Both the position numbers and the translations under genes were made by a program. From Gemmatimonas sp. (lineage in GTDB: Bacteria; Gemmatimonadota; Gemmatimonadetes; Gemmatimonadales; Gemmatimonadaceae), in contig NZ_JAPZSK010000006.1 in the NCBI RefSeq assembly GCF_027531815.1, forward strand, positions 558,001-622,000: a stretch of DNA of 64,000 nucleotides, written 5' to 3'. Below are positions 1-8,515 of the stretch, in pieces. Within the stretch, counting starts at the first letter, position 1; every line of letters begins with the position of its first letter. Under the pieces are notes generated by a model. The model searched no databases. It was not told the origin of the DNA and saw only the letters and a list, made by a program, of their open reading frames with translations.

Positions 1-59
1 GCACCCGCGGCGTAGCCGCCGTAGGCGACGCGGGGCGCATCTTCGAAGCGCAGAACTGA
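1..59 (+). CDS. C-terminal end of an unidentified gene (cut by window edge)
   Basis: An open frame enters from the left edge (codons from base 3) and stops at TGA 57-59, giving about 18 residues ending GRIFEAQN. It would converge on the next gene, whose stop is only 6 bases away. The tail is too short to identify. It could be a chance open frame, although the codon choice (GCC, GGC, GCG) matches its neighbours. Confidence 0.3.
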   Translation, partial: TRGVAAVGDAGRIFEAQN

Positions 60-65
60 CGGCGC

Positions 66-614
66 TTACCCGCGCGGCGGGCGATAGTGCGCGCGGTACT
101 GCGCGAGGTGCGCCAGATGGTGATCCCCGTGCCACGCGTACATGGCCGCCACCTGATCGAGCGTCATGACGCCATTTTCCGGATGCATGAGGCGGCGCGC
201 GAACTGCTCGCCCTGCATGGACTCCAGCACCGCATGCAGACGAATGTGGGTGGCCGCAAAGAGCGCGACCGAAACATGGGGCGGCAGCGTGGTGGCGTCG
301 GCGAGCTGCACCCACGCGTCCTGGTCGTACGGCTTGATCGTCGGCTCGTCTTCGGTGAGGCCCAGCTTCACCCGGATGAAGGCATTGGCGTGGCTGTCGG
401 CCAGGTGATGCACCAGCTGCCCCACGGTCCAACCGCCAGGGCGGTACGGTGCGGCGAAATCGTGCTCGTCCAGCCCGTCGAGGACGGCGGCCAGCGTGCC
501 CGGCTGCGCGGCGAGGCGTGCCACATGCGCGGATCGCTCCGCGTGAGAGTACACGTCCTGCCGCACAAAGCGGCCGATCGGGTACCTGGGGTCGGAAGCC
601 GGGGACGGGTTCAT
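66..614 (-). CDS. DinB/YfiT-family putative metal-dependent hydrolase or thiol transferase
   Basis: A 182-residue protein of the DinB-like four-helix fold, closest by motif to YfiT/BstA proteins. The family's three metal-binding histidines appear as a His pair near residues 69-70 (QLVHHLADSH) and the WHGDHHLAH motif near 163-171. YfiT-like proteins bind Ni or Zn; some relatives transfer bacillithiol, but the thiol used by this lineage is unknown, so the substrate is not assigned. The length is normal for the family. There is no Shine-Dalgarno sequence; TAGCTT lies exactly six bases before the ATG, suggesting a leaderless transcript. Confidence 0.85.
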   Translation of the reverse strand: MNPSPASDPRYPIGRFVRQDVYSHAERSAHVARLAAQPGTLAAVLDGLDEHDFAAPYRPGGWTVGQLVHHLADSHANAFIRVKLGLTEDEPTIKPYDQDAWVQLADATTLPPHVSVALFAATHIRLHAVLESMQGEQFARRLMHPENGVMTLDQVAAMYAWHGDHHLAHLAQYRAHYRPPRG

Positions 615-620
615 GACCCC

Positions 621-626
621 AAGCTA
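621..626 (-). promoter_or_regulatory. Putative -10 box (TAGCTT) of a leaderless transcript for the YfiT-like gene
   Basis: On the minus strand TAGCTT is followed by six bases and then the ATG at 614. That spacing puts the transcription start at the start codon. No good -35 hexamer is visible. The same TANYTT-N6-ATG layout recurs before paaG, paaA, the gene at 52264 and the gene at 63447. Confidence 0.45.
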
Positions 627-847
627 CGGGTCCGGCACCGGACACGAAACAGGCATCCGGCCCACGGGTGCCGGCCCAACGCCAGCGTGTCGGACGCGTG
701 ACGCCTTCCGCCTTCCCGGTACGGGACATAGCATTGCCGGCAGCCCACCCCGCTCACGCCACCGTGAGCGACCACGGCGCGCCCACCACCGCGGCGCACG
801 ATTCCCAGGCACCGATCCGCCACGTTCGTATCCGGGAGCTGTTGCAG

Positions 848-2077
848 ATGAGCACGAAGGCACGGTTGTCGGTCATGATGTTCCTCCAGTACTTCGTCTG
901 GGGCTCCTGGTTCGTCACCATGGGCACGTACCTCGGACAGACCCGAGGGTTCTCCGATACCAATATCGGCGCCGCGTACGGCGCGACGGCCATCGCCGCG
1001 GTGGTCTCGCCGTTCTTCATGGGCATCGTGGCCGATCGGTTCTTCTCTTCGGAAAAGCTGCTCGCCATCCTGCACCTCGTGGGCGGCGGCCTGATGTACC
1101 TCATGGCGCAGCAGACCGAATGGAGCGGCTTCTACCTGTTCCTGCTCGCCTACGCGTTCTGCTACATGCCCACGCTGTCGCTGACCAACTCCATCTCGTT
1201 CCACCACATCACCGACTCGGCGCGCGATTTCCCACTCATCCGGGTGCTGGGCACGATCGGCTGGATTGCGGCGGGCATCATGGTGGGCAAGGTGCTGCAG
1301 GCGGACAAGTCCAACCTGCCCATGCTGTTGGCGGCGGGCGGTTCGATGGCGCTCGGGCTCTTCTCCTTCCTGCTTCCCCCCACGCCGCCGCGGGCGGCGG
1401 GCGCCCCCTTCAGCGTGCGTGACGCTCTCGGGCTCGACGCGCTGCAACTGCTGCGGCACCGCGACTTCCTGATCTTCACGCTGGGCTCGTTCTTCCTCTG
1501 TATTCCGTTGCAGTTCTACTACGCCTTCGCCAACCCCTACCTGAACGAGATCGGCGCGCCAGAGCCCGCCTTCATTCAGACGTTCGGGCAGATGAGCGAG
1601 ATCGGGTTCATGCTGCTCCTCCCGCTGGCGCTGCGGAAGCTCGGCATCAAGTGGATCATGCTCGTGGGGATGCTGGCGTGGGGGCTGCGCTACTTCGCTT
1701 TCGGCTACGGCACCGGTAGCGGCACGCCGGTGATGCCCCTCGTGTACCTCGGCATCCTGCTGCACGGCATCTGCTACGACTTCTTCTTTGTGGCGGGACA
1801 GATCTACACCGATGAGCGCGCCGGCCCCACGATTCGCGCGGCGGCGCAGGGGTTCCTCAACCTCGTCACCAACGGCGTGGGCTACTTCGTGGGGGCGTCG
1901 GTGTCAGGGAGCGTGGTGAACCGCTACGCCACGACGACCGCCGCGGGCGCGCCGTCGCACGACTGGCTACAGATCTGGCAGACCGCGGCGATCGGTGCAC
2001 TGGTCGTCTTTGCCGTCTTCCTCTTCCTGTTCCGCCCGTCGGCATCGGCCAACGCCGCCCCCACCTCGGCGCTCTGA
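848..2077 (+). CDS. Major facilitator transporter, nucleoside:H+ symporter (NupG-like) family
   Basis: A polytopic inner-membrane protein of 409 residues with about twelve hydrophobic segments. The opening helix ([20 protein letters not shown]) and the conserved stretch around [23 protein letters not shown] are characteristic of the nucleoside-H+ symporter branch of the MFS, which imports nucleosides with protons. The frame is open further upstream, but ATG 848 is preceded by GGGAG at a good distance and gives a normal N-terminus. CutC follows 9 bases downstream and is probably cotranscribed. Nucleoside specificity is inferred from family resemblance. Confidence 0.85.
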   Translation: MSTKARLSVMMFLQYFVWGSWFVTMGTYLGQTRGFSDTNIGAAYGATAIAAVVSPFFMGIVADRFFSSEKLLAILHLVGGGLMYLMAQQTEWSGFYLFLLAYAFCYMPTLSLTNSISFHHITDSARDFPLIRVLGTIGWIAAGIMVGKVLQADKSNLPMLLAAGGSMALGLFSFLLPPTPPRAAGAPFSVRDALGLDALQLLRHRDFLIFTLGSFFLCIPLQFYYAFANPYLNEIGAPEPAFIQTFGQMSEIGFMLLLPLALRKLGIKWIMLVGMLAWGLRYFAFGYGTGSGTPVMPLVYLGILLHGICYDFFFVAGQIYTDERAGPTIRAAAQGFLNLVTNGVGYFVGASVSGSVVNRYATTTAAGAPSHDWLQIWQTAAIGALVVFAVFLFLFRPSASANAAPTSAL

Positions 2078-2086
2078 GTGGTTCCC

Positions 2087-2785
2087 ATGTCCGCCACGTC
2101 CGCTGACGCCCCGCCGCCGGCACCGCACTTCGGCGCCGTGCTGGTGGAAGCATGCTGCGACTCCGTCTACACGGCCGTGGCCGCGCAGGAGGCGGGAGCC
2201 GGCCGTATCGAGCTGTGCGGCCCCGGCGACGGCGGCACGACACCGTCGCTGGGCCTCATGGCCCGCTGCCGTGACGTCATCACCGTGCCGCTGCATGTCA
2301 TGATCCGGCCGCATACGCGCGATTTCGTGTATCACGACGACGAGCTCGACGTGATGGCAAACGACATCGTCACCGCGCGCACGCTCGGCATGGACGGTGT
2401 GGTCTTCGGACCGCTGCAGCGCGACGACGCCGTGGACACGCGGCATCTGATGGAACTCACGCAACTGGCGCGTCCCATGGCCGTGGCGTTTCATCGCGCC
2501 TTCGACCGCACTCCCGATCCGTTCGCGGCACTCCATACGCTCATCCACGCCGGCGTGACGCACGTGCTGACCAGCGGCCAGGCCACCACCGCCCTCGATG
2601 GCGCCGCCACCCTGTCGGCGCTCCGGCAACGCGCCGGCGACCGGCTCACGATCCTCGCCGGTGGAGGTATCCGCGGCCCGCACGTGCGGGAGTTGGTGCA
2701 GCGTTCGTCGGTGCGCCAGGTGCACGCGCGCGGGACGGACCCGGGGATCATTCGGGACGTGGTGCGGTCGCTGCGAGAGGGATAG
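2087..2785 (+). CDS. cutC: CutC family protein (copper homeostasis protein CutC)
   Basis: A 232-residue TIM-barrel protein with the CutC signatures: RIELCG early, VMIRPHTRDFVY, AFHRAFDR, VLTSGQATTA and ILAGGGIRGPHV near the end. CutC was named for a copper-tolerance phenotype in E. coli, but its biochemical role is unsettled. A GTG directly after the MFS stop (2078) is a possible alternative start; ATG 2087 aligns better with the family. The gene is followed by a repeat-filled convergent junction. Confidence 0.88.
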   Translation: MSATSADAPPPAPHFGAVLVEACCDSVYTAVAAQEAGAGRIELCGPGDGGTTPSLGLMARCRDVITVPLHVMIRPHTRDFVYHDDELDVMANDIVTARTLGMDGVVFGPLQRDDAVDTRHLMELTQLARPMAVAFHRAFDRTPDPFAALHTLIHAGVTHVLTSGQATTALDGAATLSALRQRAGDRLTILAGGGIRGPHVRELVQRSSVRQVHARGTDPGIIRDVVRSLREG

Positions 2786-2796
2786 CGGGCGTTCTG

Positions 2797-2873
2797 CCTG
2801 CGACCTGCTGCCTGCTGCCTACCCCCTGCCACCTGCTCCCTGCTGCCTGCCCCCTTCCCCCTGCCCCCTGCGC
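2797..2873 (+). repeat. Eleven-unit heptad array, CCTGCNN family
   Basis: Eleven consecutive 7-bp units on the consensus CCTGCNN, with CCTG(C/A) intact in nearly all and only the last two bases varying (GA, TG, TG, CC, CA, TC, TG, CC, CC, CC, GC). The array starts 11 bases after the cutC stop, in the gap between convergent genes. The same unit recurs at 20796-20953. Confidence 0.9.
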
Positions 2874-2882
2874 TCCAAAACA

Positions 2883-3008
2883 GCAGACGGCAGACGGCAG
2901 GAACGACCGTGGGCAGTTGGCAGGGAAGTGGAAGGTGCGGGCGCGCCCGTATCGTTCTCCCGCATCCCTGCGGTCTGCGTTCTGTGGTTCCTGCCGTCTG
3001 CCAACTGC
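2883..3008. repeat. Inverted GCAG/CTGC heptads forming a long hairpin
   Basis: Left arm: GCAG at 2883, 2890, 2897, 2913 and 2920. Right arm: CTGC at 2975, 2991, 2998 and 3005, with CTGT at 2982. Spacing is mostly seven. The 15-bp segment at 2890-2904 (GCAGACGGCAGGAAC) is exactly complementary to 2987-3001, and 2913-2923 to 2998-3008. A GGGCGCGCCC palindrome lies in the loop. It fills the rest of the cutC/dehydrogenase junction and may act as a two-way terminator. Confidence 0.85.
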
Positions 3009-3041
3009 GGTTGAACCGTCGTCAGACCGCGCCAAAGCCTG

Positions 3042-4277
3042 CTACGGCTTCCACGTCCCCTGCCCCACCTGCGGCACGAACTTGTCCACGCCGTGCTCCT
3101 TGTACTCCAGCGTCTTGCCCGACTCCGCGCTCTTGTACGCGTGCATGAGAATGCGCACCACGTCGAGCCCATCGTGCCAGGTGAGCAGCGGCTTCTCCTT
3201 GCCGAGGAACGCACGTACGAAGTGCTTGTTCTCGGCTTCGTAGCCGTAGGCAATCGCTTCGTTCACCACCACGGGCATCTGCCCCTGCTCGGCCATCTGC
3301 TTCTCCACGATGTCTTCGCCCGTCTTTCCCTTCACGGCGCGTGAGAAGAAGAGATTGAGCCCGCTGTCGAGACTGTTCCACTTCATCGAGTACTCGGGGC
3401 CGAGCAATTCGGCACTGAGACGCAGGCCCGGGCCCACGAAACTCCACGAGGTGGTAGCCTCGCCAATGGCGATACGGCCTTCCGGCGTCTCGAACTCGAT
3501 GTGGACGCTCGCGAAATCCTCCGATGGCGACTTGAGATAGTCGACCTTCATGTCGCGCTTGAGCTGCGCCGCATACTCCTTGCGCGTCCACTTGAGCGAG
3601 GCGATGTGGCCGGTGATGCGCTTGACCTTGAGATCGCCGAGCGGCTTGCCGGGCTCGGACAGCAGCTGGCGCACGACGAGCGCCGAGTGGCACATCATGT
3701 CGTTGAGCACGCCGCCACCCTGCTGAATGCCATTCCAGAACCACGGGCCATGCGGACCGCTGTGCTCTTCGGCTGCGCGCGCCAGATAAGGGCGCCCGGT
3801 GGAAAACGCGCCCCGCTTCCACAGAATATCGTGGCCGGCGCTCACCTGCGGCGAAAAGAACTGGTTCTCGAGGTAGCCGTGCATAATGCCGGCCTTCTCG
3901 ACCAGCTTGAGGATGTGCTTGGCCTCGGCCACCGTGCGCCCCAGCGGTTTCTCGCAGGCGATGCCCTTGAGCATCCCCTTGCCACTGGTAACCGCATGGA
4001 CGATCTCCTCGACGTTCTCGATGCGCGCGTGATTGGGGCCGTTCAACCAGATCGCGTCAATGTGTGGATCGGCGACCATGTCGGCGATGGTCTTGTACGC
4101 CTTGGCTTCGCCGACATCCAGCTCACGCGCATACTGCGCGGCCGACGCCGCATTCTTGGCATTGGGACTCCACACACCGAGCACATCGGCGTCGCGCACA
4201 TGGCGAAAGGCCTGCATGTGGAAACGCGCGTTGAAGCCGGAGCCGATGAAGCCGATACCGAGACGATTTCCTGGCAT
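3042..4277 (-). CDS. Gfo/Idh/MocA-family NAD(P)-dependent oxidoreductase
   Basis: About 411 residues. An N-terminal Rossmann domain has the dinucleotide loop GIGFIGSGFNARFH and the family's catalytic CEKPLGRT (EKP) motif near residue 125. The C-terminal alpha/beta domain is typical of Gfo/Idh/MocA enzymes, which oxidise or reduce sugars, inositols and keto-sugars. The frame extends to 4316, but the second methionine (4277) sits directly before the Rossmann strand and is preferred; neither start has a clear ribosome site. There is no export signal, so it is probably cytoplasmic. The nearby GMC oxidoreductase and sugar isomerase suggest a keto-sugar substrate (inference). Confidence 0.85.
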   Translation of the reverse strand: MPGNRLGIGFIGSGFNARFHMQAFRHVRDADVLGVWSPNAKNAASAAQYARELDVGEAKAYKTIADMVADPHIDAIWLNGPNHARIENVEEIVHAVTSGKGMLKGIACEKPLGRTVAEAKHILKLVEKAGIMHGYLENQFFSPQVSAGHDILWKRGAFSTGRPYLARAAEEHSGPHGPWFWNGIQQGGGVLNDMMCHSALVVRQLLSEPGKPLGDLKVKRITGHIASLKWTRKEYAAQLKRDMKVDYLKSPSEDFASVHIEFETPEGRIAIGEATTSWSFVGPGLRLSAELLGPEYSMKWNSLDSGLNLFFSRAVKGKTGEDIVEKQMAEQGQMPVVVNEAIAYGYEAENKHFVRAFLGKEKPLLTWHDGLDVVRILMHAYKSAESGKTLEYKEHGVDKFVPQVGQGTWKP

Positions 4278-4379
4278 TGCGGTGAGGTGTTCAGGGGAAG
4301 TCGAGGGGGAGGGCACGCGTGGAACGTCGAAGCTACCACCGGGCGCGCCAGGGTGTACGCCCCCCCCCGCGACCTGGCT

Positions 4380-5963
4380 TCACCCCGCCCGCGCCCGCTC
4401 CCGCTCCACGAGCAGGCGGCGCAGGATCTTGCCGGAGGGTGACTTGGGAATCGCCTCCACGAACTCCACCTGACGCACTTTCTTGTAGGGCGACACACGC
4501 TCGGCCACCCAAGCCATGATCTGGTCGGCGTCTGTCTCTCCCCGCTTCACCACGAAGGCCTTGGGGATCTCACCGGCGTCTTCATCCGGCACCGGAATCA
4601 CCGCCGCGTCGGCCACCTGCGGGTTGGACAGCAGCAGGGCCTCCAGCTCCGCCGGCGCCACTTGCAGCCCCTTGTACTTGATCAGCTCCTTCACGCGATC
4701 GACGATGCGGAACCACCCGGCCTCTTCCACCGCCACATCGCCGGTCTTGAACCATTCATCGGCGGTGAGGCACGCCGCCGTGGCCTCGGGCTTGTTGAAG
4801 TACCCCTTCATGACCTGCGGGCCGCGAATCCAGAGCTCGCCGCGCTCACCGGCCGGCACATCGATCGCGGTGTCGCTGTCCACGAGACGGCATTCTGTGT
4901 TTGGAACCGCGGGCCCCACCGAGCCGCCGTCCACGCGCTCACCCGTGAAGGGATGAAAGTGCGTCACCGGGCTCGTTTCGGTGAGGCCATAGCCCTGACG
5001 CACGAGGCACCCGAGGCGTGCGGCACAACTGTCCGCAAGATCGGCCCCGAGCGGAGCGGCACCGCTCATGATGGTGCGGACACTGCGCAGATCGTACGAC
5101 GCCACCAGCGGATGCTTGGCCAGCGCGAGGATGATCGGCGGCACCAGGTTCATGTAGCTCACGCGGAACTGCTGGATGGTGCCGAGGAACTGCTCGAGAT
5201 CGAAGCGCGGGAGGCTCACGATGGTCGCCCCCTGCCGCAACGTGCCACCCAGTACCACCACCATGCCGTAGATGTGAAAGAACGGCAGCACACCAATGAC
5301 TGTGTCCGTGGAGAGGATTCCCACGCCGGCCGCTTCGCACTGCAGGAGGTTGGCCACGAGGTTGCGGTGCGTGAGCATGACGCCCTTGGGCACACCCGAG
5401 GTCCCACTCGAATACGGCAGGGCGCACACGTCCGTGGCCGGGTCGATGGACACGGTCGGTGCCGCATCGCCGTGCGCGAACAGCGCGGCGTACGGCGTGG
5501 CGCCGGGCGGGGTGGTGCCAAGCACGACGATCTCGCGCACGGTGCTGGCGAGTCGTGCCGCTGTTGTGCACTTCTCGTACAGGTCGGCAATCGTCACCAG
5601 CATCACCGCTTCGCTGTCGGCGAACTGCGCGCCGATCTCCTCGGCGGTGGCAATGGGGTTTACCGTAGAGCAGATCGCGCCGAGAGTGGTCACGGCATAG
5701 AAGACCACCGCAAAGTCCGGGAGATTGGGGCTCACCAGCCCCACCACGTCGCCCTTGCGAATGCCCTTGGCATGCAGACCGGCCGCCACCTGACGGATGG
5801 CGCGATCCAGCTCGCTGTAGGTGAGCTGCCGCCCGGTGGCAGCACAAATGATGGCCGGCTTGTCCGGATGCACTGCCGCGCGGTGCATGACGAACGGGAC
5901 GAGCGGTAGGTCGGGAATCTCGATGTCGGGATACGGGCTGCGCACTACACGCGCGTCATTCAT
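4380..5963 (-). CDS. Acyl-CoA synthetase / 4-coumarate-CoA ligase-like AMP-binding enzyme
   Basis: A 527-residue ANL-superfamily enzyme that adenylates a carboxylic acid and transfers it to CoA. The ATP-binding loop YSSGTSGVPKG is at about residues 184-194, the YGLTETSP motif near 330, and the catalytic C-terminal lysine in SPSGKILRR at about residue 512. The overall pattern is that of 4-coumarate-CoA ligase-like enzymes (medium-chain or aromatic acids). It is not the PaaK type of phenylacetate-CoA ligase, which is shorter and has different motifs. The ATG is preceded by CCGGAGC. Substrate unknown. Confidence 0.88.
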   Translation of the reverse strand: MNDARVVRSPYPDIEIPDLPLVPFVMHRAAVHPDKPAIICAATGRQLTYSELDRAIRQVAAGLHAKGIRKGDVVGLVSPNLPDFAVVFYAVTTLGAICSTVNPIATAEEIGAQFADSEAVMLVTIADLYEKCTTAARLASTVREIVVLGTTPPGATPYAALFAHGDAAPTVSIDPATDVCALPYSSGTSGVPKGVMLTHRNLVANLLQCEAAGVGILSTDTVIGVLPFFHIYGMVVVLGGTLRQGATIVSLPRFDLEQFLGTIQQFRVSYMNLVPPIILALAKHPLVASYDLRSVRTIMSGAAPLGADLADSCAARLGCLVRQGYGLTETSPVTHFHPFTGERVDGGSVGPAVPNTECRLVDSDTAIDVPAGERGELWIRGPQVMKGYFNKPEATAACLTADEWFKTGDVAVEEAGWFRIVDRVKELIKYKGLQVAPAELEALLLSNPQVADAAVIPVPDEDAGEIPKAFVVKRGETDADQIMAWVAERVSPYKKVRQVEFVEAIPKSPSGKILRRLLVERERARAG

Positions 5964-5995
5964 GCGGAAGCTCCGGCGGGAGGGGACAACGGGAT

Positions 5996-6682
5996 CTACT
6001 CGAGACCGATCTGCTTGCGGACTGCCGCGTTGGGCCCCTCGAAGGTGGGGAGCGCCACGTTGCCGATATACCCGAGATCCTTCCAGCCGGCCGGGGTAGT
6101 GTAGAACGCCGTGGCCGTCTGGTCGCGAATGGTATCGAAAAACTGCGCGGCGAACTGGTGCTCCGGCTTGGCCTTGGGCAGGTAGCAGATCTCGTCACAG
6201 ATCTGCGTGCGCTGCGCGTGGGTCGCCAAATGGAACCGCGTGCCGAACCGCGCTTGGGCTTCGCGGTCGAGCCAGGCCAGCCCCCCCCGCACACGGACCA
6301 GCGAGGCCTCACCACCGGGGCGACTCGCCCATTCGTTGATGTAGCCCGGTGCGCCTACCGCCGATGCCGATGGACTCTTGGCGTCGGCCGGGATGATCAT
6401 GTCGCACAGCGCGCCGAGAGTGGTGAGCTCACGCAGTGAGAGCTTCATGGGCCAGTCGGCCCTGGCCACCTGCAGGACGGGGTCACTGGGCGTGCCGCGC
6501 GGGCCTATGCGCTTTACCGGGCGCTGCTGCTCGTCGAGCAACGGCAACGGCTCGCGTGAGACCGGCGCGGGCGCCGCCTCGACCGTGTCGGGGAGCATGG
6601 GCACCACGGCGGCTGCCGCCATGACTTTGAGCGCATCGCGGCGCCCCACGCCGCTTGCGAGGTTCGTGCTGTCGTCGCTCAT
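5996..6682 (-). CDS. Gluconate 2-dehydrogenase subunit 3-like protein, Tat-exported
   Basis: A 228-residue protein of the gluconate 2-dehydrogenase subunit 3 family, the small partner of membrane or periplasmic GMC flavo-dehydrogenases. The N-terminus has a twin-arginine signal (GRRDALKVMAAAAVV, Arg14-Arg15), so it is likely exported folded, carrying the GMC subunit with it. Its ATG shares one base with the stop of the upstream GMC gene, a strong sign of translational coupling and a 1:1 complex. No cytochrome c subunit is encoded nearby. Confidence 0.85.
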   Translation of the reverse strand: MSDDSTNLASGVGRRDALKVMAAAAVVPMLPDTVEAAPAPVSREPLPLLDEQQRPVKRIGPRGTPSDPVLQVARADWPMKLSLRELTTLGALCDMIIPADAKSPSASAVGAPGYINEWASRPGGEASLVRVRGGLAWLDREAQARFGTRFHLATHAQRTQICDEICYLPKAKPEHQFAAQFFDTIRDQTATAFYTTPAGWKDLGYIGNVALPTFEGPNAAVRKQIGLE

Positions 6683-8481
6683 CAGATGTTCCCCTTCTTC
6701 AGTTCATCCACCAGATAGTCGCAGCTGCGCCACGCCAGCGCGAGGATGGAGAGCGTGGGGTTCTTGTCGGCGTTCGATACGAACGTGGCACCATCGGTGA
6801 CGAACAGGTTCTTCACTTCCCACGCCTGACCGAACTCGTTGAGCACCGACTTCTTCGGGTCGGTCCCCATGCGCACGGTCCCCACTTCGTGGATGATCGA
6901 CCCACCGGCGGCAATGGCCTTGTTGCCGTCGGTCTGCACCGTGCCCTGTACCTTGCCGCCCATCTGTGCGACGATCTCGGCGAAGGTCTTGTGCATGTGC
7001 GCGGCCTGATCGATCTCGTGCTGCGACCACTTCCAGTGGAAGCGCAGCACCGGGATGCCCCACTGGTCCACCGCGACCGGATCGATCTCGCAGTAGGAGT
7101 CTTCATTGGGGATCATCTCGCCGCGCCCATCGAACCACATGAACGAGCCGTAGTACCGGCGCGCCTCTTCCTTGAACTTCTTGCCGTAGGCGCCGCCGGT
7201 GACCGACTCGAGGCCGCCGAAGATGCCGGGTCCGGGCATGCTGCGTCCGCCGCCGAACTCGATGTGATAGCCGCGCGCGAAGCTCATCTTGCCCGACGCC
7301 TGATCGCCGTACAGCCACCACGGCATGTACATGTGGATGCCGGCCGTGCCGTCTTCGTTGATGGGCGGCAGCCCCTCGAGCCGCGGGATCTGCGCCGACA
7401 GGCCGGCACCGACCGTATCCATGAGGTACTTGCCCACCACGCCGCTGCCGTTGGCGATGCCATTGGGAAAGAGCGCGCTCTTGCTGTTGAGCATGATGCG
7501 CGATGTCTCGCACGCGCTGGCCGCCAGCACCACCACCTTGGCCGTCACGTGATGATCGACGCGCGTGAGCTTATCGATGAAGTGCACCCCACTCGCCCGC
7601 CCCTGCGTGTCGACCGTCACCTCGCGCACCATCGCATCGGTAATGAGCGTGACGTTCCCGGTGGCCATGGCCGGCGGGATGAGCACCGTGGTGCTCTGGA
7701 AGTTGGCCTTGATGGAGCAGCCGCGCCCGCAGTCGGTAGCGTAGAAGCACGCCATGCGCTGGTCCATGCTTTGCTTGAGCACGCGCTGCGCCAGCCGGTT
7801 GCCCGGGTGCAGCCGCTGCGGCAGGCGCGCGGAGTCCTGTCGCCTGGTGAGCACCGCCCGGTGCGCAGGAATGACCGGAATCTTGAGATGATCGCAGGCC
7901 TGCTTGGTGAGCAGCTCGTAGGTGCGCGCCGCCGGCGGCGGCTGCAGCACGCCGGGCGATGACCGCGGCGTGTTCTCGAGATCCTCGTCGCCGCCGTACA
8001 CGCCGATCAGCAGCTCCGTCTTGTCGTAGTACGGCGCCATCGTCTCGTACGTCATGGGCCAGTCTTCTCCCAGGCCGTCGCGCGACTTGGGCTTGAAGTC
8101 GTAGGGGCCCATGCGGAGCGAAATGCGCCCCCAGTGGTTGGTGCGGCCGCCCAGCATGCGCGCCCGCCACCACTGGAACTGCGAGCCGGGGGCCGTCGTG
8201 AAGGGCTCTCCCGGCACCCGCCAGCCGCCGTCCACCGTGGCATCGTAGAAGCCGAACGGCTTGTCGGCGCCACCCGCACCACGCAGCGGCGCATCCTTGG
8301 GCGTCTGGAACATGGGCGTCTCGGTCACCGGGTCGTAGTCACGACCGGCCTCGAGCAACAGCACCTTGAGTCCTTGCACCGACAGCTGGTAGGCGGCCAT
8401 GCCGCCACCGGCACCCGAGCCCACCACGATTACATCGTACTGCGGAGCCACCTTCGAACTGCGAGCGGACACGCGGATCAC
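6682..8481 (-). CDS. GMC-family FAD oxidoreductase (sugar or alcohol dehydrogenase large subunit)
   Basis: A 599-residue flavoprotein of the glucose-methanol-choline family. The FAD-binding loop VVGSGAGGGMAA is at residues 19-30 and the C-terminal GMC domain carries HEVGTVRMG and SNADKNPTLSI, which supply the conserved active-site His and Asn. There is no signal peptide, which fits co-export with the Tat-tagged subunit 3 encoded immediately downstream. Homologous pairs oxidise hydroxyls of gluconate, sugars or glycosides (for example glucoside 3-dehydrogenases). The likely start is GTG 8481; no clear ribosome site is seen. Confidence 0.87.
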   Translation of the reverse strand: MIRVSARSSKVAPQYDVIVVGSGAGGGMAAYQLSVQGLKVLLLEAGRDYDPVTETPMFQTPKDAPLRGAGGADKPFGFYDATVDGGWRVPGEPFTTAPGSQFQWWRARMLGGRTNHWGRISLRMGPYDFKPKSRDGLGEDWPMTYETMAPYYDKTELLIGVYGGDEDLENTPRSSPGVLQPPPAARTYELLTKQACDHLKIPVIPAHRAVLTRRQDSARLPQRLHPGNRLAQRVLKQSMDQRMACFYATDCGRGCSIKANFQSTTVLIPPAMATGNVTLITDAMVREVTVDTQGRASGVHFIDKLTRVDHHVTAKVVVLAASACETSRIMLNSKSALFPNGIANGSGVVGKYLMDTVGAGLSAQIPRLEGLPPINEDGTAGIHMYMPWWLYGDQASGKMSFARGYHIEFGGGRSMPGPGIFGGLESVTGGAYGKKFKEEARRYYGSFMWFDGRGEMIPNEDSYCEIDPVAVDQWGIPVLRFHWKWSQHEIDQAAHMHKTFAEIVAQMGGKVQGTVQTDGNKAIAAGGSIIHEVGTVRMGTDPKKSVLNEFGQAWEVKNLFVTDGATFVSNADKNPTLSILALAWRSCDYLVDELKKGNI

Positions 8482-8515
8482 TCCATGGAGGGGGTCAGAG
8501 CGAACTCTTGGCGAA

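Noticed and set aside
4380-5963. Phenylacetate-CoA ligase PaaK for the paa pathway
   Set aside because: The enzyme is a 4-coumarate-CoA ligase-like protein of 527 residues; PaaK is about 430-440 residues with different adenylation motifs, and the gene is far from the paa blocks.
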